DNA of 64,000 nucleotides, from positions 186,001 through 250,000 of the forward strand of contig CAWIKW010000007.1 of NCBI GenBank assembly GCA_963836785.1. The letters run 5' to 3'. Below are positions 15,546 to 28,036 of the stretch, piece after piece. A program made the translations under genes and the position numbers. Origin of the DNA: DASQPR01 sp963836785 (GTDB lineage: Bacteria; Actinomycetota; Actinomycetes; Mycobacteriales; Micromonosporaceae). Below the pieces are notes generated by a model. That model did not search any database. It was not told the DNA's origin and saw nothing but the letters and a program-made list of their open reading frames with translations. Position 1 is the stretch's first letter, and each line of letters opens with the position of its first letter.

Positions 15546-15935
15546 CGGCTGGATGGCCGCACATGCGGCGCCCGCCGGCGATCGGGGCGTCGACCCGGGG
15601 CGGCGAAGACCGTCCGTGAACCGAGTGTGTTGCGGGGACGTTAACGCATCTGGCCTGGCTCGCAGCCAGCTCTATCTATGTTGATGGATGGCACTTTTCG
15701 TTGTCATGCCGCCTGACGAGGGCATATCTGTCGTCGAGCTCGGTACGTCGATGATTCCACAGTGGATCACCCACTTTGGTCGACTCTCAAATTTAGTGGC
15801 ATTCGTTACCTCACCGTTATTGACGTGACATGTGTCTCTCCGGTTGACTCAGCCCACGGAACCGCTTCCGCAACCGCTCCCGCAACCGGTTCCGGCGAGT
15901 TTCACTTGTCCCGTCAAGGTGCGTAAGGGGGAGGC
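15546..15935. other. promoter region of the LacI-type gene
   Basis: A 390-bp gap without a gene. It contains an AT-richer stretch (15680-15840) likely to hold a promoter, and the three 12-bp operator-like units listed separately. Confidence 0.5.
15858..15893. promoter_or_regulatory. three adjoining 12-bp LacI-type operator units
   Basis: GGAACCGCTTCC (15858-15869), GCAACCGCTCCC (15870-15881) and GCAACCGGTTCC (15882-15893) abut exactly. The outer two are near-palindromes around a CG centre, the form of LacI/GalR-family operators. They lie 43-78 bp before the LacI-type start, which suggests autoregulation. Confidence 0.6.
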
Positions 15936-16940
<1,005 letters not shown>

Positions 16941-17061
16941 CCACACGACTCGAAAAGCCTCGACCGACCCGCGACCGTGGCCGGGCGATCGAACACGCCC
17001 GAATTGATCGAATGTCCGCGCTCCACACCCAGAAAATCCGCGCACCACGCCAGAACAGAAG

Positions 17062-17108
17062 ACCCAACCGGAAACAAGACCCCACCCGGAAAACCCCACC
17101 CGGAAAAA
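17062..17108. repeat. 14-bp tandem repeat in the binding-protein leader
   Basis: ACCCCACCCGGAAA is repeated exactly at 17079-17092 and 17093-17106 and is preceded by a diverged copy from 17062. The array ends about 25 bp before the ATG of the solute-binding protein, so it lies in the mRNA leader or promoter. Confidence 0.7.
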
Positions 17109-17132
17109 CCAGCAAGGGTTCAAGGAGGATCC

Positions 17133-18806
17133 ATGCGTGTCACCCGCATCGCCGCCGTCGCCCTCACGGGCGCGTTGGCGGCTGTCGCTCTCGCTGCCTG
17201 TGGCAGCAGCAGCGGCGGCAGCCATTCGGCGGCCGGTTCTGGAACGACTGTGTTGAACATCGGCATGCCGAACGGGCCGCAAACCAATAACAGCAACCCG
17301 TTCGTCAGCTCGTCCGCGGGTGCCTCACTCGGCTACCGCTTCATGATCTACGAGCCGTTGGTCATGACGAACCCGGTCAAGCCGGCCGATCCGGGCAAGC
17401 CGTGGCTCGCCACCAAGTGGACGTGGTCGAACAATTACCAGGCGCTCGCGCTCACCATCCGGGACAACGTCAAGTGGTCCGACGGCCAGGCGATGACGAG
17501 CGACGACGTGGCCTACACGTTCGACCTGCTCAAGACCAACGCCGCACTGAACTCGAACGCGATCGCGATCGACACCGTGTCGGCCAGCGGCAGCACCGTG
17601 AACCTGACGTTCAAGGGCTCGCAGTTCGTCAACCAGACCAAGATCCTCAACCAGTTCATCGTGCCGAAGCACATCTGGTCGGCGATGAAGGACCCGGCCA
17701 CGGACACTGATCAGAACCCGATCGGCACCGGTCCGTACGTTCTGAAGACATTCACCGCGCAGACCATCACGCTCACCGAGCGCACCTCGGGCTACTGGCA
17801 GGCGCTGCCCAAGGTGAAGGAGCTGCGCTACACGTCCTACAGCGGCAACGACACCCAGACGACCGCGCTCGCCAATGGTGCCGCGGAATGGAGCTTCGTC
17901 TTCATCCCGAACTACAAGGCCGTCTTCACCAACAAGGACCCGCAGCACTACAAGGTCTGGTTCCCGCCGACCCTCGGCATCCACGGCCTGTGGTTCAACA
18001 CGACCAAGGCACCGCTCAACGACCCGATCCTGCGCCGGGCCATCGGCATGGTGATCAACCGGGCCGACATCTTCAACCAGGGTGAGGCGGGCTACTTCTA
18101 CCCGCAGGTCACCAACGTCAGCGGCATCCCGACGCCGGCCGGCAACTCGTTCATCGCCCCGCAATACCAGGGCAAGGACCAGTCGGTCGACGTGGCCGGC
18201 GCGAAGACGCTGCTGCAGTCCGGTGGGTACACGCTCAACGGCAGCACGCTGACCAAGAACGGCAAGCCGGTCACGTTCACGCTGTCCGACCCGGCCGGTT
18301 GGTCGGACTACCAGACCGACCTGTCGATCATCCAGGACAACCTGAAGCAGATCGGCATTACGGCCAAGGTCGACAAGGCCAACCAGGATGCCTGGACGAA
18401 GAACGTCGACACCGGCAACTTCGACGCGGTCCTGCACTGGACGAACGGTGGTGCGACGCCGTACGACCTATACGAGAACGTGATGGACGGCGCCATCCTC
18501 AAGCCGGTGGGCACGGGTGGTGTGGCCGGCAACTACGGCCGCTTCTCCAGCCCGCAGGCGACCACGGCCCTGCAGCAGTACGCGAACGCGAGCGACGAGG
18601 CGACACGCACCGCCGCGCTCAACACGCTGCAGGACATCATGGTCAACCAGATGCCGATGGTCCCGCTCATGGCGGCGAACTCCGGCGGCGAGTACAGCAC
18701 GAAGAACTGGGTGGGCTGGCCGGACGACAGCAACGGGTACGCGTCGGGTCAGCCGACCGTGCCCACCTCGCTCGATGTCGTCCTGCACCTGACCCCGGCT
18801 AAGTAA
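17133..18806 (+). CDS. OppA/DppA-type solute-binding lipoprotein, probably for beta-glucosides
   Basis: The 557-residue protein has a lipoprotein signal with lipobox L-A-A-C (C23) and a family-5 extracellular solute-binding body: Y-E-P-L-V near residue 70, then L-T-I-R-D-N-V-K-W-S-D-G, D-V-A-Y-T-F and L-R-R-A-I-G-M-V-I-N-R. ATG 17133 has a strong GGAGG. Family 5 is named for peptides, but members linked to glycosidases bind cello- or other oligosaccharides, as in Thermotoga. The GH1 enzymes and sugar-type LacI and ROK regulators here point to glucosides. A strong hairpin follows the gene, so the binding protein is probably made in excess over the membrane parts. Confidence 0.9.
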   Translation: MRVTRIAAVALTGALAAVALAACGSSSGGSHSAAGSGTTVLNIGMPNGPQTNNSNPFVSSSAGASLGYRFMIYEPLVMTNPVKPADPGKPWLATKWTWSNNYQALALTIRDNVKWSDGQAMTSDDVAYTFDLLKTNAALNSNAIAIDTVSASGSTVNLTFKGSQFVNQTKILNQFIVPKHIWSAMKDPATDTDQNPIGTGPYVLKTFTAQTITLTERTSGYWQALPKVKELRYTSYSGNDTQTTALANGAAEWSFVFIPNYKAVFTNKDPQHYKVWFPPTLGIHGLWFNTTKAPLNDPILRRAIGMVINRADIFNQGEAGYFYPQVTNVSGIPTPAGNSFIAPQYQGKDQSVDVAGAKTLLQSGGYTLNGSTLTKNGKPVTFTLSDPAGWSDYQTDLSIIQDNLKQIGITAKVDKANQDAWTKNVDTGNFDAVLHWTNGGATPYDLYENVMDGAILKPVGTGGVAGNYGRFSSPQATTALQQYANASDEATRTAALNTLQDIMVNQMPMVPLMAANSGGEYSTKNWVGWPDDSNGYASGQPTVPTSLDVVLHLTPAK

Positions 18807-18816
18807 ACAATTCGGT

Positions 18817-18848
18817 CCCGTCCGGGCGGCCTGCGCCGCCCGGACGGG
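18817..18848 (+). terminator. hairpin after the binding-protein gene
   Basis: A 14-bp perfect stem, CCCGTCCGGGCGGC (18817-18830) with GCCGCCCGGACGGG (18835-18848), and a CTGC loop begin 10 bp after the stop codon. With no T tract it may act as a partial terminator or as a 3' stabiliser that raises binding-protein mRNA relative to the downstream ABC genes. Confidence 0.75.
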
Positions 18849-18982
18849 GCCGGACCGGGAATCAGCCGGCTTTTGTGCTGGTCAGCCCTTGGCTGGTCGG
18901 CCAAAGACCACCAAGATGAGCTGGCCGTCGTGGGTGCCTGGCGGAGATCTCCGGGCACCCCGGCGGCCGACGAACGTGTAGG

Positions 18983-19086
18983 CCGCCGATGCGTAGCGCT
19001 GCCGCGAGGCGCATGACACCGCCGATGCGTAGCGCAGCCGCGAGGCGCATGACACCGCCGATGCGTAGCGCAGCCGCGAGGCGCAT
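18983..19086. repeat. dispersed element, three tandem copies, reverse of the 10 kb array
   Basis: Three copies of CCGCCGATGCGTAGCG...GCGAGGCGCAT (period 36) run to 31 bp before the ATPase start. They are the reverse complement of the unit at 10011-10080, with only one base difference in the first copy (CGCTGCC for CGCAGCC). The array lies between the binding-protein terminator and the second gene of the transporter set. Confidence 0.88.
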
Positions 19087-19117
19087 TCGGTAAGGCTTGG
19101 GGAGAACGGACGCGTCG

Positions 19118-20314
19118 ATGACGGCAACGATCAGCGGGACACCGGCCACCGATGAGGTGGTGCTCGAGGCGACCGGCCTCACTAAACATTTCCCGATCCG
19201 CCGGCGCGGGCGGGATGTGGCCCGAGGCCCAGCTCGTCGCGTGCACGCGGTCGACGACGTCGACATCGCGCTCCGCCGGGGACGCGTCACCGCCCTCGTC
19301 GGCGAGTCGGGCTCGGGCAAGTCAACGGTCGCCCGGCTACTCGGCCAGCTCTATCCGAGGACGGCGGGCGACATTCAGTTGCACGGCACGTCCACCCGGG
19401 TCCGCGGCGGCCGTAAGTTCCGGGAGTATTGCCAGCGCGTCCAACTGATCTTCCAGGACCCGTTCGCCTCGCTGAACCCCGTGCATACCGTCCGGTATGA
19501 CCTCACCCGGGCGCTTCGCGTACATCACCATGCCGGCCGTACGAAGGCCGATCTCGAGACTGCGCTCGCCGAGCTGCTGAGCCAGGTGAGCCTGACGCCG
19601 GCCGAACGCTACCTGTCGAAGTTCCCGCATGAGCTCTCCGGCGGTCAGCGCCAACGTGTCGCGATCGCCCGCGCGCTCGCCGCCCACCCCGAAGCGCTTC
19701 TTGCCGACGAGCCCGTGTCGATGCTCGACGTGTCGATCCGGCTCGGGGTGCTTAACCTGCTGCGTGATCTCAAGGAGCAGATGCACCTCGCGATCCTCTA
19801 CATCACCCACGACATCGCCTCGGCCCGCTACTTCGCCGACGACACGCTCGTGATGTACGCCGGCCGGATGGTCGAGGGCGGCGACAGCGAGACGGTCACG
19901 CAGTCGCCGGGCCACCCGTACACGCGACTCCTGATCGCCTCGGCGCCCGATCCCGACCAGATCACCGGCACCGCGGAACGATTCGCCACCACCGACAGAG
20001 GTGAACCGCCGAGCCTGATCGACCCACCGACGGGTTGCCGATTCCACCCCAGGTGCCCGTTCGCCATGCGTCGGTGCGTTACCGAATTGCCGCCACGCAT
20101 CGATATCGGCGACGCACCCGACCATTGGGCAGCGTGCTGGCTGTTCGACGCGGACACGGTCGCCGCCGACGCGCCCGGCTCGGCCGCGACCGCGCCGAAG
20201 AGCGCCATCGCGCCGGCGTCGCCCGCACCCGTGCCGGCATCGCGAGTGATACCGCAACCGACCGCTCCGGGCGACGACGCCGGCGGCGACCCGACCGACG
20301 TACCGAGGCGGTGA
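19118..20314 (+). CDS. ABC transporter ATP-binding subunit, OppF/DppF type
   Basis: This 398-residue protein has Walker A G-E-S-G-S-G-K-S (62-69), a Q-loop in I-F-Q-D-P-F-A-S-L-N, signature L-S-G-G-Q-R-Q-R (173-180) and Walker B with D-E-P-V-S-M-L-D-V-S (E198). The C-terminal C-R-F-H-P-R-C-P block with a later cysteine is the cysteine motif of peptide/oligosaccharide-type ATPases. ATG 19118 is chosen over an upstream in-frame TTG at 19097; GGGGAGA precedes it. An Ala/Pro-rich tail of about 45 residues is extra. The next gene starts five bases after the stop. It powers import of the ligand caught by the binding protein. Confidence 0.9.
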   Translation: MTATISGTPATDEVVLEATGLTKHFPIRRRGRDVARGPARRVHAVDDVDIALRRGRVTALVGESGSGKSTVARLLGQLYPRTAGDIQLHGTSTRVRGGRKFREYCQRVQLIFQDPFASLNPVHTVRYDLTRALRVHHHAGRTKADLETALAELLSQVSLTPAERYLSKFPHELSGGQRQRVAIARALAAHPEALLADEPVSMLDVSIRLGVLNLLRDLKEQMHLAILYITHDIASARYFADDTLVMYAGRMVEGGDSETVTQSPGHPYTRLLIASAPDPDQITGTAERFATTDRGEPPSLIDPPTGCRFHPRCPFAMRRCVTELPPRIDIGDAPDHWAACWLFDADTVAADAPGSAATAPKSAIAPASPAPVPASRVIPQPTAPGDDAGGDPTDVPRR

Positions 20315-20318
20315 CCCG

Positions 20319-21299
20319 ATGAGATTCCTGGTGCAGCGCCTCGCGTTCTACGTGTTCACCGCGTGGGCCGCGATCACGCTCAACTTCTTTATCCCCCGTT
20401 TGATCCCGGGCGATCCCGTGCTGTCACTCGTGGCCCGATTCCAGGGTCAGATGAGCACGCAGGCGATCCACTCGCTCTACATCCTCTTTGGGCTCGACAA
20501 GAAGGAGAGCCTGTGGCATCAATACCTCGACTACTGGGGCCAGCTGTTCCACGGTGACCTCGGACTGTCGTTCACGTTCTTCCCGACGCCGGTCTCCGAG
20601 GTGCTCAGGCAGGCGCTGCCCTGGACGATCATGTTGATCGGCGTCACCACCGTGATCAGCTTCATCCTCGGCACAAGCCTCGGCGTCCTCGCCGGCTGGC
20701 GCCGAGGCAGCTGGGTCGACGCGGTGTTGCCGGTCACCACATTCCTGTCCTCGGTGCCGTACTTCTGGGTCGGCCTGATCCTGATCACGCTGCTCGCCGG
20801 GAACGGCGGACTCTTCCCCTCGTCGGGCGGGTTCGACCCGGGCGTCGTGCCCAGCTGGACATCCGGATTCATCGGCAGCGCGATTTATCACAGCCTGCTG
20901 CCGGCGATCACGATCGTGCTGACGTCGATGAGCGGCTGGATCCTGTCGATGCGCAACATGATGGTGACCGTCGCGGCCGAGGACTACATCACGGTGGCGC
21001 ATGCCAAGGGGCTCTCCGAGCGCCGCGTGATGTGGAGCTACGCGGCCCGCAATGCCCTGCTGCCCAACGTCTCCGGCTTCGCGCTCGCGCTCGGTCTGGT
21101 CGTCGGTGGCGCGTTCCTGGTCGAGATCGTGTTCTCCTACCCCGGCATCGGGTACGAGCTTCTGCAGGCGGTCGGCTCCAACGACTATCCGTTGCTGCAG
21201 GGGATCTTCTTGGTGATCACGTTGTCGGTGTTGGTGGCGAACCTGCTGGCCGATGTCGTCTACCTGCTGATCGATCCGCGCACGCGCAGGGAGGGCTGA
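20319..21299 (+). CDS. ABC transporter permease, DppB/OppB type
   Basis: The 326-residue protein has six transmembrane helices. The first sits at residues 9-29, followed by an extracytoplasmic loop with the family hallmark of a D-L-G-L-S segment near residue 85. The EAA-type coupling loop reads Y-I-T-V-A-H-A-K-G-L-S-E-R-R-V. It pairs with the DppC-type permease three bases downstream. ATG 20319 has the weak site GGTGA from the preceding stop region. Confidence 0.92.
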   Translation: MRFLVQRLAFYVFTAWAAITLNFFIPRLIPGDPVLSLVARFQGQMSTQAIHSLYILFGLDKKESLWHQYLDYWGQLFHGDLGLSFTFFPTPVSEVLRQALPWTIMLIGVTTVISFILGTSLGVLAGWRRGSWVDAVLPVTTFLSSVPYFWVGLILITLLAGNGGLFPSSGGFDPGVVPSWTSGFIGSAIYHSLLPAITIVLTSMSGWILSMRNMMVTVAAEDYITVAHAKGLSERRVMWSYAARNALLPNVSGFALALGLVVGGAFLVEIVFSYPGIGYELLQAVGSNDYPLLQGIFLVITLSVLVANLLADVVYLLIDPRTRREG

Positions 21300-21302
21300 G
21301 CC

Positions 21303-22382
21303 GTGGCGATATCGACCACCGATCTGACCGCCGTCGCCACCAACACCACGGCCGACCCGACACGGCCACCGAGCCGGCGCCACTTCCGCTTCATCGCGAA
21401 CCCGAAGGCCGCGATCGGTCTCACCGTGATCGCGATCTACGTGATCTTCGCCGTGATCGGACCGTGGGTGGCGCCGTACGACCCGAACGCGCGGAGCAAC
21501 GAACTGGTGAAGGCGCCGTCGGCGCAGCACTGGTTCGGCACGACCCACCTCGGGCAGGACATTTTCAGCCAGGTGCTGGTCGGCACGCGGAGCGTCGTCT
21601 ACGTCGGCTTCGTCGCCGGGATCGTGGCCACCGTGTTGTCGATCGCGATCGGTGTCACCGCCGGATACCTGGGCGGCGTCGTCGAGGACACGCTCTCGGT
21701 CGTCGCGAACGTCTTCCTGGTCATTCCGGCGCTGCTGCTCATCATCATCATCACCACCACGGTGGAGAGCGCGGGCGACGGTACGGTCGCACTGATCATC
21801 GGCTGTACGTCGTGGGCCTGGGGCGCGCGGGTGTTGAGAGCCCAGACACTCTCGCTCCGACATCGCGACTACGTCGAGGCGGCCCGGGCGACGGGTGAGC
21901 GTACGTGGCGGGTCGTCGCCTTCGAGATCCTGCCGAACCTGACCGCGGTCATCGCGAGCAACTTCGTCGGCACGGTGCTCTTCGCCGTGATGAGCGAGAT
22001 CACGCTCGCCTTCATCGGCATCTCCGGCCAGTCGAACTGGAACTGGGGCACGATCCTCTTCTGGGCGCAGAGTCAGCAGGCACTCGACCAGGGCGCCTGG
22101 TGGTGGTTCGTGCCGGCCGGCCTCGCGATCGCGGTGCTCGGCACCGCACTCTCGTTGGTCAACTTCGGCATCGACGAGTTCGTCAATCCGCGGCTGCGGG
22201 ACAGCGGCGGCCACAAGATCCGTACGCGGCGAGGCACGGCGTGGATGCGCGTCGGCTTCACGCCCGTCGTCCGCGACGAGGATCTGACCGGTCCCCGTCG
22301 CGGCCGAGGAGCCGAGGCTCCCGCTCCGATCGCCGAAGGCGCGAGCACGGTCAGTTTCGGCACCAGGGGAGGTGACCGGTGA
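21303..22382 (+). CDS. ABC transporter permease, DppC/OppC type
   Basis: This 359-residue protein has an N-terminal polar segment, a first helix at about 38-58 and five more helices. The coupling loop reads Y-V-E-A-A-R-A-T-G-E-R-T-W. The conserved H-W-F-G-T-T-H-L-G-Q-D-I-F-S segment is typical of the C-type permease. The C-terminal 60 residues are an unusually long cytoplasmic tail. It starts at GTG 21303, and its stop overlaps the next ATPase gene by four bases (GTGA), so the two are translationally coupled. Confidence 0.92.
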   Translation: MAISTTDLTAVATNTTADPTRPPSRRHFRFIANPKAAIGLTVIAIYVIFAVIGPWVAPYDPNARSNELVKAPSAQHWFGTTHLGQDIFSQVLVGTRSVVYVGFVAGIVATVLSIAIGVTAGYLGGVVEDTLSVVANVFLVIPALLLIIIITTTVESAGDGTVALIIGCTSWAWGARVLRAQTLSLRHRDYVEAARATGERTWRVVAFEILPNLTAVIASNFVGTVLFAVMSEITLAFIGISGQSNWNWGTILFWAQSQQALDQGAWWWFVPAGLAIAVLGTALSLVNFGIDEFVNPRLRDSGGHKIRTRRGTAWMRVGFTPVVRDEDLTGPRRGRGAEAPAPIAEGASTVSFGTRGGDR

Positions 22383-23410
22383 GCGGGACGATTATCGCGC
22401 AGCGTCCGGTGCTCGAGATCAAGAATCTGAACGTCGACTACGGCTTCGGGCCCGGTGCCGTACGGGCGGTCAACGACGTAACGCTGACGCTCCACCGGGG
22501 CGAGGTCCTGGGGCTCGCGGGTGAAAGTGGCAGCGGCAAGTCCACGCTCGCGTACGGCCTGACCCGGTTGTTGCCACCGCCGGGCATCGTACGGGGCGGT
22601 GAGGTGATCTATCATCCGAGCGACGGCGAAGCCTACGACGTGCTGTCGTTGAGCGACAACGAGTTGCGGGCGTTCCGCTGGGCGCAGACGTCGATCGTGT
22701 TCCAGGGTGCGATGAACTCGCTGAACCCGGTGCACAAGGTGTCCAGCCAGATGATGGATGCGCTCAAGGCCCACGATCCGAGGATGTCCGGCCGGGCTCG
22801 TCTCGACCGGGCCCGGGAACTGTTGGGCCTCGTCGGGATCGCGGCCGATCGCCTGGACAGCTATCCACACCAGCTGTCCGGCGGCATGCGGCAGCGCGTG
22901 ATGATCGCGATGGCGCTGGCGTTGGAGCCGCAGGTCGTCATCATGGACGAGCCGACGACCGCGCTCGACGTGGTGATGCAGCGGCAGATCCTCGCGCAGT
23001 TGGTCGAGCTACGTCAACGGCTCGACTTCTCCGTACTGTTCATCACGCACGACCTGTCGCTGCTGGTGGAATTCTCCGACCGGATCGCCATCATGTACGG
23101 CGGGCGCATCGTCGAGGAGGCGCCGGCCGGCACGCTCTACCGGGACGCGCTGCATCCGTACAGCGAGGGGCTCCTGCACTCGTTCCCGGCGCTGCGTGGC
23201 GCGCGGCGAGAGCTCACCGGCATACCCGGGTCGCCACCCGATCTGCGCGCGATGCCGGGCGGCTGCTCGTTCCATCCCCGCTGCCCCAAGGCGTTCGAGC
23301 CCTGCGCGACCGACGTGCCGGTGCTCGGTCAGCCCGTTGCGGCGAGCGGCGCCAGCACCGAGGCGCGTTCCGTAGCCTGTTGGTTGCACGAGGTCCGCCC
23401 CGGCCGCTGA
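22379..23410 (+). CDS. ABC transporter ATP-binding subunit, OppD/DppD type
   Basis: The 343-residue subunit has Walker A G-E-S-G-S-G-K-S (48-55), signature L-S-G-G-M-R-Q-R-V, Walker B with I-M-D-E-P-T-T-A-L-D and the H-loop in I-T-H-D-L-S. A C-terminal C-S-F-H-P-R-C-P-K-A-F-E-P-C motif marks the peptide/oligosaccharide importer class. It forms the ATPase heterodimer with the OppF-type subunit encoded before the permeases. The GTG start overlaps the previous stop. The beta-glucosidase follows after about 150 bp, possibly from its own promoter. Confidence 0.92.
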   Translation: MSGTIIAQRPVLEIKNLNVDYGFGPGAVRAVNDVTLTLHRGEVLGLAGESGSGKSTLAYGLTRLLPPPGIVRGGEVIYHPSDGEAYDVLSLSDNELRAFRWAQTSIVFQGAMNSLNPVHKVSSQMMDALKAHDPRMSGRARLDRARELLGLVGIAADRLDSYPHQLSGGMRQRVMIAMALALEPQVVIMDEPTTALDVVMQRQILAQLVELRQRLDFSVLFITHDLSLLVEFSDRIAIMYGGRIVEEAPAGTLYRDALHPYSEGLLHSFPALRGARRELTGIPGSPPDLRAMPGGCSFHPRCPKAFEPCATDVPVLGQPVAASGASTEARSVACWLHEVRPGR

Positions 23411-23563
23411 CACACCTCCGTCACCCGACAATCCCATACGAAACAAGTCCCGATCCACCACAGCGAGAAGCTCCGCCGCCGCGATGACGGTGCTGCTTCT
23501 CGGCGTACCCACGCGTCGTTGACCAGCGCGACCACCACGAACCTGACCGATACAGGGGGAGCT

Positions 23564-25027
<1,464 letters not shown>

Positions 25028-25041
25028 CGCCACCCGGCGGG

Positions 25042-26409
<1,368 letters not shown>

Positions 26410-26451
26410 AGCTCTCCCTGATTCCGAGCCGTATAAGCTCTGGCGAGACTT

Positions 26452-26490
26452 ATCTTGAGTGTTGAGTTATGTCGTGAATTTAACCAAGAT
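26452..26490. promoter_or_regulatory. inverted repeat between the GH1 and ROK genes
   Basis: ATCTTG (26452-26457) and CAAGAT (26485-26490) form a perfect inverted pair within an AT-rich 60-bp stretch (26430-26495) in the divergent promoter region. It is a candidate site for the adjacent ROK regulator, but six-base arms with long spacing can occur by chance. Confidence 0.3.
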
Positions 26491-26610
26491 TGCTCACGGG
26501 CCGTCAAGGCAGTTAGCGTGCGCGCGGAACGCGTACGCTCGGGATCTCCCCGGCTCGTCACGCCACCTCCGACGTCGGCCGACCATGACTGACCCGAGAA
26601 ATGTGCGCCC

Positions 26611-27987
26611 ATGGACTCGACGCGAACCACCACCCGCGACATCCGTCGGCAGAACCGATCGATCCTGCTGTCGAAGCTGTTCTTCGACGGCCCGCTGAGC
26701 CGGCTCGAACTCAGTCAGCTCACCGGATTGTCGAGCGCGACGGTAAGCACCGTCACGGCGGAATTGATCGACGATCGGCTCATCGTCGAGGCCGGCCAGG
26801 TGGAGTCCGGTGGCGGCCGGCCACGGGTATTGCTACGGGTCGATCCGGCGTACGGATATGTCGTCGGTGTCGATGTCGGCGAGACCGGCGTCACGGTGGA
26901 ACTCTTCGACATCGCACTCGAACGGCTCGCAAGCGTGGTGCGTCCGGTCGCGTCGCACCGACCCGATCCGCAGACTGTGGTCGCCGAGATCGTCGCCGGT
27001 ATTGCTGACGTCCTCGTGCGCCACGCCGAGGTGGTCGCCAATACCGCCGACCTTGCCGATGACTCCGACGGGTCCAGGCTGTACCGTCCTCGCGCGGTCG
27101 AGGCAGCGGACATCGTCGGCGTTGGCGTCGGCGTGCCGGGCATTGTGGCCGAAGGCGTTCTTGCGGCCCACGTATCCTCGGGATCCGCGGCCGGGTCGCG
27201 GGCGACGGCCGGTCGGACGTCGCTCGTACACGCGCCCACGATCGGTTGGGACGGCGTCGCGCTCGCCGACATGGTCGCCGACGCCGGGGTGACCGCGCCC
27301 ATCTTCGTCGGCAACGGTGCCAAGACGCAGGCTCAGGCCGAGATGTGGTTCGGCGCCGCGCGTGGCGCCCGGCACGCGATCGTGGCGCTGGTCGGCTCGG
27401 GCGTCGGCGCCGCTGTCATCTCCGACGGCGTGCCCTATCAGGGCACGACCAGCAGCGCGGGGGAGTGGGGCCACACCACCCTCGTGTACGGCGGGCGCCA
27501 GTGCCGCTGCGGTGCGCGCGGATGCCTGGAGGCGTACGTCGGGGCCGAAGGCATCCTCGACCGCTATGCGGCATCCGCGCGCCCGGACCACCGCGACCCG
27601 AGCGCCAGCAACGGTTCGCAGGGCGGATCGGCCGACGAGATGGCCGGGATCGCGGCGCTGGTCGCGTCGGCCACGGGCGAGCGCAGCGATCCGGCCGCGG
27701 CCGACCTGCTGGCCGAGACCGCCGCGTACCTCGGGACCGGCATCGGCAACCTGATCAACCTGTTCAACCCGGAGCGGGTCGTGCTTGGCGGCTGGGCCGG
27801 GCTCGCGCTCGGATCGGTCGCGTTGCCGCAAATCCGCGCCGCGGCCGAGACGCAGGCGCTGGCTCACCCGTACGACCAGGTGCGGATCGAGTTGAGCGAA
27901 CTCGGTCTCGATGCCGTTGCCCTCGGCGCGGCGACGTTGCCGCTGGCCGAGCTGCTGCAGCGCGGCGACGATCCGCGTCGACCCTAG
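26611..27987 (+). CDS. ROK-family transcriptional regulator
   Basis: The 458-residue protein has an N-terminal winged helix (residues 8-70, L-S-R-L-E-L-S-Q-L-T-G-L-S-S-A-T-V-S) and a ROK sugar-kinase-like domain. The ROK zinc site is intact: C-R-C-G-x-R-G-C-L-E. An insertion rich in Asp/Ala/Arg (about residues 140-165) interrupts the first ROK lobe compared with the usual length of about 400. Such proteins (NagC/XylR/Mlc type) sense sugars or sugar phosphates. Divergence from the GH1 gene suggests it controls that promoter. ATG 26611 is the natural start. Confidence 0.9.
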   Translation: MDSTRTTTRDIRRQNRSILLSKLFFDGPLSRLELSQLTGLSSATVSTVTAELIDDRLIVEAGQVESGGGRPRVLLRVDPAYGYVVGVDVGETGVTVELFDIALERLASVVRPVASHRPDPQTVVAEIVAGIADVLVRHAEVVANTADLADDSDGSRLYRPRAVEAADIVGVGVGVPGIVAEGVLAAHVSSGSAAGSRATAGRTSLVHAPTIGWDGVALADMVADAGVTAPIFVGNGAKTQAQAEMWFGAARGARHAIVALVGSGVGAAVISDGVPYQGTTSSAGEWGHTTLVYGGRQCRCGARGCLEAYVGAEGILDRYAASARPDHRDPSASNGSQGGSADEMAGIAALVASATGERSDPAAADLLAETAAYLGTGIGNLINLFNPERVVLGGWAGLALGSVALPQIRAAAETQALAHPYDQVRIELSELGLDAVALGAATLPLAELLQRGDDPRRP

Positions 27988-28036
27988 CGTCAGCTACGGG
28001 CCGTGGGGTGTCGTGGTAATCCGGCAGAATGCGCCC

